Origin: Polyangium mundeleinium
Lineage (GTDB): Bacteria; Myxococcota_A; Polyangia; Polyangiales; Polyangiaceae
Assembly (NCBI RefSeq): GCF_028369105.1
Contig: NZ_JAQNDO010000001.1
Location: 4,680,501 to 4,744,500 of the forward strand
Length of the DNA: 64,000 nucleotides
Direction: 5' to 3'
Below the pieces are notes generated by a model. It made no database searches, had not been told where the DNA came from, and saw only the letters and a list, made by a program, of their open reading frames with translations. Positions within the stretch are counted from its first letter, which is position 1; every line of letters starts with the position of its first letter. Shown here piece by piece: positions 1-8,266 of this stretch. The position numbers were made by a program, and so were the translations under genes.

Positions 1-1625
1 GCCTCCTCGTAGCGCCGCTCGTCGAACGCGATCCGCGCCAGGATCGCGCGCGCTTTCCCGTCGGGATCCTCGTCGCGTCGATCCGCCTCCGCCGCGATCT
101 CCCGCGCCGCGCCGAGCTCTCCTGCGCGCCGCAAAATCTCCGCCGCCAGCGCATCCGCCCCCTTCGCGCGGCGCTCCCTTGCGCGGAGCGCGAGGCTCCT
201 CGCGCGGCCGAGCTCGCCTGACAGCCGCAGCGCATCCGCAGCTGCCACGAGCAGCGACGCGGGCGCGTTTTCCCCTCGCTCCACGCGCTCGATTGCCATC
301 GGATCCGGCGGCACGGCGGCGATCGCGATCGACAGCCGCGCCACCTCTTCGATGTCGAACGGCGCCGACGTTGGACGCTCGGGCGTCGTCGCCGTGGGCG
401 TTCGTCCGAGCGCGGCGCCCTCCACGTCCGCGAACGTCCATGCCGCGGGGGGCAGCTTCCGCGCGAGATCCACGAGCGCTGCGGCGATCGAAGCTTCTCC
501 GATCTTTCCGAGCGGACCCGTCGGCCATGCCGCGGCCGGGCTCCCGACGAGCGACGTCATCCACCGCGCGATCCCCTCCGGGCCGAGCGGACCGATCTCG
601 CCTGCGCCCGCGTTCGCTGCGGACGACGTCTCCTCGTCGACGAGCGATCGCGCGCGTCGCGCCCACGCCAGCGCGTCGCCGAGCCACGGTGCCGTCGCCG
701 CGCCTGCCGAGGCGCGCGTCGCGAGCTCGTCGCGTCGCGCAGACAGATACGCCGCACGCACGCGCCGCGCGTCGCGTTCTCCACGCTCTTCCCGCTCGCG
801 GCCCGATCCCGCATCCCGCGCGGCGAGCGCGGCCCGCGCCGTCTCGGCGACCCACGACGCAGGCGGACGCGCGCCCGGGCTCGGCGAGAGCAGCGCCGCG
901 CAGAGCAGCGCGATCGGCTCGGGGAGACGCGCCGCCCGTGCGGCCTCGATCGGATGCTCGGCGGCTGCCACCGCGTCGTCTACGAGCTCCGCGAGCAGCG
1001 CGCCGAGCGCCACGAGATCCCGCGCGCGCGCGTCGCCCAGATCGGAATCCCCGCGCGCCAGATAACGCGGCGTTCCTCCTTCGATGCGCGCCGTGTACAC
1101 CGGGCACGCGAGCCCGAGATCGATCACGTGCGCGCGTCCGCCCCAGCCGAGCAGGACGTTCTCCGGCTTGATGTCGCCGTGCGCGAGCCCGACCTCGTGC
1201 AGATCCGAGAGCGCCTCCCCCGCGTCACGCGCGACGGCGAGCGCGAGCGTCGTTCGATCCACGCCTGCCTCGCGTGCCCGCTCCCGCAGCGTCGCGCCCT
1301 CGACCCAGCGCAGCGCCACGAACGCGAAGCGCTCGCCGTCTCCCTCGTCGTCCGCCTCGATCGCGCGTGCGATGTCGCCTTCCCGCACGAACCACCCGAC
1401 GTCGACGAGCTCGGGCAAACGTGGCGAGAGTGCGAAGATCGCGTGTCTCGCTTCCCGCGCGATCGCCTCCCGCGCCGCCGCGTCGCGCGCGACCTTCAGC
1501 GCCACGAGCGTCCCGTCGCGCCGCGCGCGCGCCCTCCACACCTCGCCTGCGCCGCCGCTTCCGGCCGGGGCGAGGAACTCGAAGCTTCGTTCCGTCAACT
1601 CCGATGACGATCCGTGCTCGTTCAT
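1..1625 (-). CDS. Serine/threonine protein kinase, C-terminus cut by window edge
   Basis: The minus-strand frame opens with ATG at 1625-1623 (MNEHGSSSELTERSFEFLAP) and stays open to the left edge, so about 541 codons are visible and the C-terminus is missing. It shows a glycine-rich loop (GSGGAGEVW) then VALK with the ATP lysine near residue 42, a catalytic loop HGDIKPEN and a metal-binding DLG in place of DFG. This is the Hanks-type kinase fold, predicted to phosphorylate protein Ser/Thr. The catalytic loop has HGD rather than HRD, so it is a non-RD kinase and may not depend on activation-loop phosphorylation. The part after about residue 270 is Ala/Arg-rich, probably helical and unassigned. 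It lies downstream of the DUF3105 gene on the same strand with a 111-nt gap. Confidence 0.85.
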   Translation of the reverse strand, partial: MNEHGSSSELTERSFEFLAPAGSGGAGEVWRARARRDGTLVALKVARDAAAREAIAREARHAIFALSPRLPELVDVGWFVREGDIARAIEADDEGDGERFAFVALRWVEGATLRERAREAGVDRTTLALAVARDAGEALSDLHEVGLAHGDIKPENVLLGWGGRAHVIDLGLACPVYTARIEGGTPRYLARGDSDLGDARARDLVALGALLAELVDDAVAAAEHPIEAARAARLPEPIALLCAALLSPSPGARPPASWVAETARAALAARDAGSGREREERGERDARRVRAAYLSARRDELATRASAGAATAPWLGDALAWARRARSLVDEETSSAANAGAGEIGPLGPEGIARWMTSLVGSPAAAWPTGPLGKIGEASIAAALVDLARKLPPAAWTFADVEGAALGRTPTATTPERPTSAPFDIEEVARLSIAIAAVPPDPMAIERVERGENAPASLLVAAADALRLSGELGRARSLALRARERRAKGADALAAEILRRAGELGAAREIAAEADRRDEDPDGKARAILARIAFDERRYEE

Positions 1626-1736
1626 CGGAAATCGAGTCTTCGACCTCTGCCCTCGGGTGTCAACGTTGGTGGCACAGGCGCGTCTTCAAAGCGCCGCGGG
1701 GCAGGGGAGGGGAGGGCGGGGACCACGAACGGGAGC

Positions 1737-2405
1737 TCAGCTCCCCCCGCAATTCGGAGGGGCTGTCTCGATGTCGACGCCGTCGTAGCAGATGTCCTCG
1801 GGCCCCTTGCCGTACGCCTCCGCCACGAACGCCGCGAGCGACGCCTTGTCGAGGCACGTCGCCGTGTACGTCGCGCCCCACGCGGCCGCCGCGATCGGCG
1901 TGTCGAGATCCGCGTCGGGCGTGAGCACGAGCCGCGCCTTGGGCCCCGCGCCTGCCGACAGGCACAGCGGATCCGCCGCGGCCTCGTCGAACACCTCCTC
2001 GAGCGCCTCCACGACCTCCGGGCACGCCCCGTCGCAGCGATGCGCAAGCACGACCGCGCCGTGCTCCAGATCGTGGACGTACATCTCGCGCGGCACGGGC
2101 GTCGTGTACTTCTTGAACGCCGCCCACTGGCCCCAGTGATTCCCTCCGCTCGGCGGGTTCGTCTCGTACGAAACGTCCGTGCAGAGAGCCACGTGACTCG
2201 CCGACGCGACCGGGATGTTCGTCGTCTTCACCACGCGGCACTCCGTCTCCCCGGGCAGCGGCGTCGCGTCGGGCGTCAGCACCTCGGTCTGCGCCGGGCC
2301 CGTGGGCCCCACCGGTGGCGCGTCCTCGCCGCACCCCACGACACCAAGCGACACCAGGACAAGCGCGCAGGTCAGCGCGTCACGCGAAAAGAGCTCGGAA
2401 GGCAT
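1737..2405 (-). CDS. DUF3105 family lipoprotein
   Basis: 222 residues. The N-terminus is a lipoprotein signal ending in a lipobox (LGVVGC, Cys near residue 25) followed by a Pro/Thr-rich spacer. The body carries the DUF3105 hallmarks NPPSGGNHW and HDLEHGAVVL and several cysteines likely to form disulfides (ECRVV, ALCTD, RCDGAC, PLC, TATC, DIC, NCGG). DUF3105 has no firmly established biochemistry. The gene starts 31 nt after the cytochrome-domain lipoprotein on the same strand and is probably co-transcribed with it. Start ATG at 2405-2403 fits the signal peptide. Confidence 0.8.
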   Translation of the reverse strand: MPSELFSRDALTCALVLVSLGVVGCGEDAPPVGPTGPAQTEVLTPDATPLPGETECRVVKTTNIPVASASHVALCTDVSYETNPPSGGNHWGQWAAFKKYTTPVPREMYVHDLEHGAVVLAHRCDGACPEVVEALEEVFDEAAADPLCLSAGAGPKARLVLTPDADLDTPIAAAAWGATYTATCLDKASLAAFVAEAYGKGPEDICYDGVDIETAPPNCGGS

Positions 2406-2436
2406 GGCGTGAACCTACCACGCCGAAGGTGGTCTC

Positions 2437-3564
2437 TCAGGGGCAGGCCGGCGTCGCGGCGCCCGTCGTGATCCACGCGCTGAGCGCCTCCAGGCTCGAC
2501 TGGGGGGCCGCGTAGAGGTCGTACGGGGGCATCGGCAAGCCCACCACGACCGACGCGCGCAGCCTGTCGATCTCGCCCGGCGCGAGCCCCTGCGCGGCAT
2601 CCATGCGCGTGTAGATCGGGCCCGCCAGCATCTTGTAGAGCAGGTAGCTGTTGCCCGCGTTGCCCGGGTCGACGTGCGGCATCGCCCGTCCGAAGCGGCG
2701 CGGCTTGATCTCCGCCTCGTCGGCTTGCTCGCCCGTCTGCGTCTGGTTCGCGACGCGCCCGATCATCGCCGGGAACCGCTCCGCGCCCGAGAGATCGAGC
2801 CCCATCGCGGCGGAGCCGAACTCGAGCGGCCCATGGCAGCCGCCGCAGCCGACGATCAAGCTCTTCGAGACGGGGCACTTGTCGATGCAGAGCTGATCAT
2901 CCACGGCGCACGACGCCACGCACGCGCTCGCCGTGCAGAAGAGCTCCTCGGACGCCGCGCGCCGCGCCGCCTCGTCGAGCGCCGGATCCACCGGCCCGCC
3001 GGCCGGATCCATCGCGGCCGTCGTGAACTGCAGGACCACGTTCGCCTCGAGCGGCGCGCCGTCGAACGCGCGCACGCCGAACGGCGACGCCTCTGTCGGC
3101 GCGAGTACCGTCAGCCAGTACTTCGTGTCGGGCGCGAGCGCCGTCATCACCGGCAGCCGGTACGTGATGCGACGATGCACCGGGTCGTAGCTGGGCTCCA
3201 GGAACACCTGAAGCCTGCACTGCTGCAGCGTCGGCACCGGATCGGAGCTCGGCTGCAGGCAGATCGCTTGCCGGACCGCCTCACCGGGCATGAGGAACCG
3301 ATCGAACGTGAGGCGCACGCTCGTCGTCGAGAGCGCGACGCTCCCATCGGTGGGCGCGGGCGCGCTCGGCGTCAGCGTCAACGTCGTCGGCTGACCGCCG
3401 GCGTCGAGCCCGGACAGCTCGACTTCGACCAGGTGGACGGGGGGGGCGTCGATGGCCTCGCGCTCGGGGCTGCCCACGTCACAACCGACGAGGGGCAGGG
3501 AGGCGGCGAGCAGGGCAGCGCGGAGGGCGCGTGGGGCGAAGGAAAGGCCTCTCGGGCCGATCAG
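2437..3564 (-). CDS. Lipoprotein with Ig-like domain and C-terminal monoheme cytochrome c domain
   Basis: About 375 residues. No ATG, GTG or TTG lies between the preceding gene and the signal peptide in this frame. I take the CTG at 3564-3562, which overlaps the TGA of the 84-residue ORF (CTGA) and gives a signal peptide ending LPLVGC. Residues about 60-210 look like an SbsA-type Ig-like domain (LTFDRFLMPGEAVRQ, ALAPDTKYWLTVLAP). The C-terminal 150 residues hold CGGCH, a c-type heme attachment site, and a late GLPMPPYDL followed by LSAWITTGA, where the Met could be the axial ligand as in class I cytochromes c. Predicted lipid-anchored electron carrier downstream of the 13-heme cytochrome. An internal start would remove the lipobox, so CTG is favoured but unproven. 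Confidence 0.7.
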   Translation of the reverse strand: MIGPRGLSFAPRALRAALLAASLPLVGCDVGSPEREAIDAPPVHLVEVELSGLDAGGQPTTLTLTPSAPAPTDGSVALSTTSVRLTFDRFLMPGEAVRQAICLQPSSDPVPTLQQCRLQVFLEPSYDPVHRRITYRLPVMTALAPDTKYWLTVLAPTEASPFGVRAFDGAPLEANVVLQFTTAAMDPAGGPVDPALDEAARRAASEELFCTASACVASCAVDDQLCIDKCPVSKSLIVGCGGCHGPLEFGSAAMGLDLSGAERFPAMIGRVANQTQTGEQADEAEIKPRRFGRAMPHVDPGNAGNSYLLYKMLAGPIYTRMDAAQGLAPGEIDRLRASVVVGLPMPPYDLYAAPQSSLEALSAWITTGAATPACP

Positions 3565-3815
3565 CTCTCGGCGTAGGTCGAGAGTTGTTCGCGGACGACC
3601 TTCTCGTTGATGCCGTTCTGAATGTGCTCTTTCAAACAGTCGGCCAGGGTGATGAGCAGGTCCTCGACCCCCTTCTCCTCGATGAGCTTCGCGAGCAATT
3701 GCCGCGCTTCCCGACCGTCGTCCTCTCGGAGGAAGCCCCGCACGGTCTCCAGCGTGATTTCGCCCTGGAAGTCGAGGTAAAGATTGTCGAGCAGGTACTT
3801 GATCAGCTCCTTCAC
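3561..3815 (-). CDS. Small acidic helical protein of unknown function
   Basis: 84 residues starting at GTG 3815-3813, preceded by AAGGAG with a 7-nt spacer, which supports translation. No signal peptide, membrane segment or cysteine pair; one Cys. It is Leu/Glu-rich and predicted all-helical (MKELIKYLLDNLYLDFQGEI). Its stop overlaps the proposed start of the Ig/cytochrome lipoprotein by the CTGA arrangement, implying translational coupling. I do not recognise the family. It sits between two heme protein genes, so a cytoplasmic accessory role is possible but is only inference from position. Confidence 0.65.
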   Translation of the reverse strand: MKELIKYLLDNLYLDFQGEITLETVRGFLREDDGREARQLLAKLIEEKGVEDLLITLADCLKEHIQNGINEKVVREQLSTYAES

Positions 3816-3989
3816 ACCCGTTCTCCTTGACGACGCGCGCGACCACCGCGGGAGAGGAAGCGCCCCGTCGCTCTTCGCTATACCCGTCGCCAGAAGGGGT
3901 GTGCAAGGAATATGTAGGAGGTTTCGGGAGCGCTGCTCCGTCCGCCTGAGCGGAAGCCCCGAGCGCAGGCCGCGATCGATGCTGGGAGC

Positions 3990-5405
3990 TCATTGGCATG
4001 CCCTCACGAACGGGTCGTTCGACTGGTGGCACACGAGGCACGGACGCGGGTTTCTCGCGAAGGCCGCGCCGCACTTGTCCCGGAAGCCGATCGGGTGCGG
4101 GTTCACGCCGTGCCCGCCGGAGAGGCCCTTCGTCGCATGGCACGTCGCGCAGTCACGTTCCGTGTGACAGGACACGCAGGCGTTCAGGTTCCGCATCGCC
4201 TCCCACGCGTGATGGTTCGGCCCGCGCGGCGCGGTCGTGAACTCCGCGGCGGGCGGATGGAAGCGGCGGCCCGTGAGGCGGTTGCCGCTGCCGGTGTCGC
4301 GCGCGACGCCGACGCGGCGGTGGCAGTCGCCGCAGAACGTCTGGGCCTGATGGCAGCTCGCGCAGCGCGGGTTGTCCTGCCGCGCGGACTGGGCGTGGAT
4401 CGAGAGCCAGTCGTTCGGGTGGACCTTGCGGGGACGGACGCGGCCGTCGTGGCAGTCGGTGCACTCGTTCGTCGTGTGGCAGCTCCCGCAGAAGGCGCTG
4501 TCGTTCGCCGCGACGCTCTTGTGCCGCTCGATGAAGTCGGGCGTGTGCGCCGCGTTGTGCATCCACTGCGGCGGCACGAGGTTGCCCGTCGTGAAGCTCG
4601 TGATCATGCGGCCGTCGTTCCGCGCCGTGTGGCACGTCGTGCACGCGCCCTTCGCCTGCCCCTGCGCCGCGCCGCTCATGTTGTGGCACGCGAAGCAGCC
4701 GGCCATGCGCGGGAGCTGATCCCGCGTCGCGAGCTCGAGCTCGCCCACCTGCCCGTGGCACTGCCCGCACTGGATGTTCCGGTCGAGGTGCTTCTTGTGC
4801 GTGAACACGAGGTTCGCGTTCGGCAGCACCATCGGCGCGACGGAGCCCTTCTCGCCCGCCTTGTCGCCGATGTGGCAGAAGACGCACTGCCCGTTCGCGT
4901 CCGTGCCCGCCTTCACGTCGTGCAGGTCCGAGTGATCGACGTCGTGGCAGGCATCGCACTGCTCGGCCTTCGGCATGAGCCGATCGGCGACCTTGTCGCT
5001 CGTGTACGCGGCCGCGTGGCACGACTTGCAGGTCTGCTTGAGATCCTTCGTGTGCTTCTTGTGGTTGAAGCGGATCGTGATCGTCTGCGGCGGGTAGATC
5101 TCTTCGCTCGGCACGGGGGTCGCGGCGCTGCCCGGAGGCATGAACGCGAGCGGCGTCTCCGCGTCGTTCGGCATCGGGTAGAGCCCGCTCTTGTAGCCAC
5201 CCGGAGGCGGCGCCGGCGGCGGTGCGGCGGACTCTGCGGGCGCCGCGTCGTCGGCGGCCTGCGCGGAGGCGTCGGGGCCCACGAGGCCGAGCACGAGGGC
5301 GGACAGGCACGCCACGAAGGCGAGCCATCCCGGTAGCGGTCGGCCGCTCGGCCTGCGCGTCTTGCGTGCGCTCACGGAGCTTCGCTTGGAGGCGTTCATC
5401 ATCAT
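3990..5405 (-). CDS. Multiheme (13 CxxCH) c-type cytochrome, secreted
   Basis: 471 residues from the first of three in-frame ATGs (5405-5397). The signal peptide is LPGWLAFVACLSALVLGLVG ending near ASAQA, followed by a Pro/Ala-rich stretch. I count 13 CxxCH heme-attachment motifs in order: CKSCH, CDACH, CVFCH, CGQCH, CFACH, CTTCH, CGSCH, CTDCH, CASCH, CGDCH, CVSCH, CATCH, CLVCH. The N-terminal half has two FxHKKH...CxxCH units typical of cytochrome c7/c3-type domains, implying bis-His ligation. No lipobox is visible, so the mature protein is likely periplasmic. The ATG overlaps the stop of the outer-membrane barrel gene (ATGA), so the two are translationally coupled, the arrangement expected for a porin-cytochrome electron conduit. 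The electron partner is unknown. Confidence 0.88.
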   Translation of the reverse strand: MMMNASKRSSVSARKTRRPSGRPLPGWLAFVACLSALVLGLVGPDASAQAADDAAPAESAAPPPAPPPGGYKSGLYPMPNDAETPLAFMPPGSAATPVPSEEIYPPQTITIRFNHKKHTKDLKQTCKSCHAAAYTSDKVADRLMPKAEQCDACHDVDHSDLHDVKAGTDANGQCVFCHIGDKAGEKGSVAPMVLPNANLVFTHKKHLDRNIQCGQCHGQVGELELATRDQLPRMAGCFACHNMSGAAQGQAKGACTTCHTARNDGRMITSFTTGNLVPPQWMHNAAHTPDFIERHKSVAANDSAFCGSCHTTNECTDCHDGRVRPRKVHPNDWLSIHAQSARQDNPRCASCHQAQTFCGDCHRRVGVARDTGSGNRLTGRRFHPPAAEFTTAPRGPNHHAWEAMRNLNACVSCHTERDCATCHATKGLSGGHGVNPHPIGFRDKCGAAFARNPRPCLVCHQSNDPFVRACQ

Positions 5406-7048
5406 CCGCCGAGCCTCAAGTTGAGGAGCGCCACGATGCGGAAGCGCTGCCCCACGAGCCGGTTCATGTCGTGCTCCCACTCGATCCGCAGGTCGGCTTG
5501 TTGCACCGGCCGGACGCCCGCGCCGAGGACGTACCCGAACGACGTCGCGTCGCGATCGGGCCGCAGCGGGTCGTTCCAGTCGTAGACCGAGACACGGCCG
5601 CCGACGCGGTAGCGCCCGCCGTCGAAGCGCTTCTCGCCTGAGAGATCCGCGCCCCCGGTGTGCCCACGCGCGCCGGCCTGCATCATGCCGCGCAGCCCGA
5701 CCTCGCCCGTGCCGAAGCGATACCGCCCGGACACGTTCGCGAGCGCGTCGATCGTCGTGGAGATCTCACGGTTGTCAGGATTGCGGGTGAACGTCTTCGA
5801 GTTCGACGGATCGATCTCCTGGTCGCCGCTGCAGAGGCCCGAGGCCCTGCACTGCTCCGTGCCGAAGGTCTCGGGATCGCCGTCGGCCATCCAGATCCGC
5901 ACGCCGCCGTAGGCCGAGAGATCGAGCCGCTGCGTCGGCGCGACCCACACGCGCGCCGTCGCCGTCGTGATGGGGCTCTTCGTGAACCAGTTGAAGATCG
6001 AGTCCGCGTCGAAGGTCGGCACGAAGTAGTCGATGTCCGCGCCGACGGTCGCGCGTTTGCCCAGGTACGCCTCGACGCCGCCGTAATACGAGCCGACGAT
6101 CTGGTTGTAGAAGTCGTACGTGACGCCGCCCTTGATCGCGCCGAGGTCCGACTTGTTCAGATCGAGCGCGTACCCGAGCCGATCCTGCGACACGCGCAGG
6201 CCCTTCGCCGTGCGATAGCCGCCCGTCGGATCGGGAAACTGCTGCGTCACCGACGTGCCCGTGTTGTAGACGCGTCGATACGAGAGCCGCCCGTGGATCC
6301 AGCTCGGGCCGTTGCTCTCGAGCGAGACGCCGAACGCGGGCGCGGGCTGCGTGTACTGGTACGAAGGATAATCCGTCACGCTCGGCTGATCCCCCGCGGT
6401 GCCGAAGCCTGCGTGGTTGCCGCGCCAAACGCCTGGTCGCTCGTACCGCGATGTCGAGAGCGGTAGCCCCCCGCGCTGCTCGAGACCGCCGTAGAGCTCG
6501 GCCTGCACGAAGTAGGGCGTCGTCACGCGCGCGAGCGCACCGTCGAACGACCACCAGCCAAGCGAGTCGACGACGTACTGCCGGCCCGCGCGGAAGCCGA
6601 GCCAGCCGTTCAAGAGGTTCCGGCCCTCGACGTACGCGTACATCAGGTCGACCGGCGCCTGCTGCAGGCCCGGCACGAAGCGCACGCCGGGCCCTGCCTC
6701 CGTCTGGTAGCTCGTCTCGCCGCCGCGATCGGCGTCGCCGAGGTGGCCGTTGATCCCGAAGTCGGCGTCGAGGCGAACCCGCAAGACGACCGCGAAGTCG
6801 GCGCGCCCCGGGACGTGATCGCCCTGCAGGTTGTACACGCCGAGCGACAGCGACTGCATGAGGCGACGCCGATCGAGGATCGTGTCGCCCCACGGGCTCG
6901 CGACTTGGTACGCCTGTGCTGCCGTGTCGCTCTGCACCTCGAAGTCGAGGGCACGCGCGTCACGCGGATGCGCGGTGATCGCCGTGGCAAGAGCGGCGAG
7001 CCCGGAAGCAACCACGCGCGAAAGGCGCGTCGATCGATGTCCCCTCAC
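5402..7048 (-). CDS. Outer-membrane beta-barrel porin-like protein, partner of multiheme cytochrome
   Basis: 548 residues starting at GTG 7048-7046 with an N-terminal signal (VVASGLAALATAITA). The rest is rich in alternating aromatic/Gly/polar strands (YDFYNQIVGSYYGG, YRVGGRVSVYDWN) and ends in RIVALLNLRLGG, typical of a large transmembrane barrel with about 20 or more strands. There is no N-terminal CxxC pair of the MtrB type, so I do not call it MtrB. Its stop codon overlaps the ATG of the 13-heme cytochrome, and the neighbourhood has a second heme lipoprotein. By analogy with porin-cytochrome conduits it could host the cytochrome across the outer membrane. An alternative is a substrate porin that merely shares the operon. 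Confidence 0.75.
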   Translation of the reverse strand: MRGHRSTRLSRVVASGLAALATAITAHPRDARALDFEVQSDTAAQAYQVASPWGDTILDRRRLMQSLSLGVYNLQGDHVPGRADFAVVLRVRLDADFGINGHLGDADRGGETSYQTEAGPGVRFVPGLQQAPVDLMYAYVEGRNLLNGWLGFRAGRQYVVDSLGWWSFDGALARVTTPYFVQAELYGGLEQRGGLPLSTSRYERPGVWRGNHAGFGTAGDQPSVTDYPSYQYTQPAPAFGVSLESNGPSWIHGRLSYRRVYNTGTSVTQQFPDPTGGYRTAKGLRVSQDRLGYALDLNKSDLGAIKGGVTYDFYNQIVGSYYGGVEAYLGKRATVGADIDYFVPTFDADSIFNWFTKSPITTATARVWVAPTQRLDLSAYGGVRIWMADGDPETFGTEQCRASGLCSGDQEIDPSNSKTFTRNPDNREISTTIDALANVSGRYRFGTGEVGLRGMMQAGARGHTGGADLSGEKRFDGGRYRVGGRVSVYDWNDPLRPDRDATSFGYVLGAGVRPVQQADLRIEWEHDMNRLVGQRFRIVALLNLRLGG

Positions 7049-7251
7049 GCCTGGGATGCTCGCTTTCCGTCGAATGGTGCCGGGGAGCGTGCGTGGATCA
7101 CGCGCGGCTGCCGCGGGGCGGTCGACACACCCCGAACAAGTCGGGGCAGCACGGATCCTCTTTCAGCGTGGCCCGCGCTGTCAACACGGACGAGGGGCGA
7201 GCTTGCTGCTCGAGCGCGCCGGGGCGGCGCGCAATCCGCTACGCGTTTCGA

Positions 7252-8031
7252 TCAACCGAACCGGAGCGAGCGTTTCACGATCTTGCCACCTTCGCCGACC
7301 GTGTAGCCGCCGGTGTCGCCGAGCGCGTCGGCGACGGCGTCCCTACGGTCCTCGGGGATCGTCCACCCGCGAACGAGCAGGCCTTCGGCGACCTTGTTCT
7401 TCACGCGGACCGACTCCTCGTTCACGAGCAAGTCGAGCATCGGCTTGACGCTCTCGGACATCGCCTGGGCGAACGTCGTTTGCACCGCGTGGAACCGCAC
7501 GGTCTCGTTGACATCCTCGAAGAAGCGCTCCACCGCCGTGCGCACGTCCTCGTGCACGACCTCTTCGAGCGCCTGGATGATCTGGATCTTCGGCTCGACG
7601 TTGCGCGCGTACTCGGTGTCGAAGCCCTCGAGCAGATCGAGCAGCTCCTCGCGATACGCGTCGTCGTCGAGCACGGCTTCGAGCACCTTGAGCGGCCACG
7701 TGAGCGCCTCGGCCCTCGTGCAGAACTCGATGACCGCGGGGACGACATCCTTGCCTGCGGCGACGATGCCCCGGAACGCGAGGTCTTTCTCTTCTGCGTC
7801 CGTGATCGACGGATCGATCGTGAAGTTGAAGCGCTTGAGGAGAGCGGCGGCCGCCTCCGGCGTCTTCATGTCGACGAGGGCCTGGATGGCCTCCAGGCGG
7901 TCATAGGTCTGGGCGCGTTTGTCCGCGACGACCTTGGCCGGCCCGGCGATCTTCTTGTCGACGGCGGGCGTGTTGCCCGACGGAGGCGCGCTCTTTGCGC
8001 CCTTGCTACGGAGGAAGTCGAAAATGCCCAC
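7252..8031 (-). CDS. HEAT-repeat domain protein, cytoplasmic
   Basis: 259 residues from GTG 8031-8029 (MGIFDFLRSKGAKSAPPSGN). No signal peptide or membrane segment. After a 40-residue low-complexity lead it is entirely helical with HEAT-like repeats (RLEAIQALVDMKTPEAAAAL, PKIQIIQALEEVVHEDVRTA, VKPMLDLLVNEESVRVKNKV) ending GKIVKRSLRFG. HEAT solenoids bind proteins; no catalytic motif is visible. It lies on the same strand between the outer-membrane barrel genes upstream and the porin/cytochrome genes downstream with gaps of about 200 nt on both sides, so operon membership is unclear. Confidence 0.8.
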   Translation of the reverse strand: MGIFDFLRSKGAKSAPPSGNTPAVDKKIAGPAKVVADKRAQTYDRLEAIQALVDMKTPEAAAALLKRFNFTIDPSITDAEEKDLAFRGIVAAGKDVVPAVIEFCTRAEALTWPLKVLEAVLDDDAYREELLDLLEGFDTEYARNVEPKIQIIQALEEVVHEDVRTAVERFFEDVNETVRFHAVQTTFAQAMSESVKPMLDLLVNEESVRVKNKVAEGLLVRGWTIPEDRRDAVADALGDTGGYTVGEGGKIVKRSLRFG

Positions 8032-8158
8032 CTCTACCTCGCGCTCCGGCCCGGCAGGGGTGGGGCTGGAGCAGGCTTCGCATAGGCCCTCGCCAGGGAC
8101 AAAGCAAGTGCAAGGCCTCGTTGACGAGCGCGCTGCCCCTGCCAGCGGGGCTTCGAAA

Positions 8159-8189
8159 GCGACACGCCCCGTGATGCCTGGGGCGTCGC
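8159..8189 (-). terminator. Hairpin downstream of outer-membrane barrel gene, possible terminator
   Basis: On the minus strand GCGAC-GCCCC pairs with GGGGC-GT-GTCGC around a 9-nt loop, followed by TTTCG. It sits about 80 nt past the stop of the barrel gene ending at 8267. The U-run is short, so efficiency is uncertain; a second hairpin (GCCCC/GGGGC, 8135-8151) follows. Confidence 0.4.
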
Positions 8190-8266
8190 GGAGCTCTTGG
8201 TCTCCGTCTCGGCCGTCCGCATCCCGGGGCGTGTCATCGGCTGTGGTGCAGCCGGCTTCGTCTTCG

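Noticed and set aside
3565-4143. Extension of the Ig/cytochrome lipoprotein ORF to a start at 4143
   Set aside because: It would run through the 84-residue gene and the end of the 13-heme cytochrome in a non-coding-like frame; the signal peptide begins near 3564.
5402-7048. Naming the barrel MtrB
   Set aside because: No N-terminal CxxC pair and no recognised family signature; only the context suggests a conduit.
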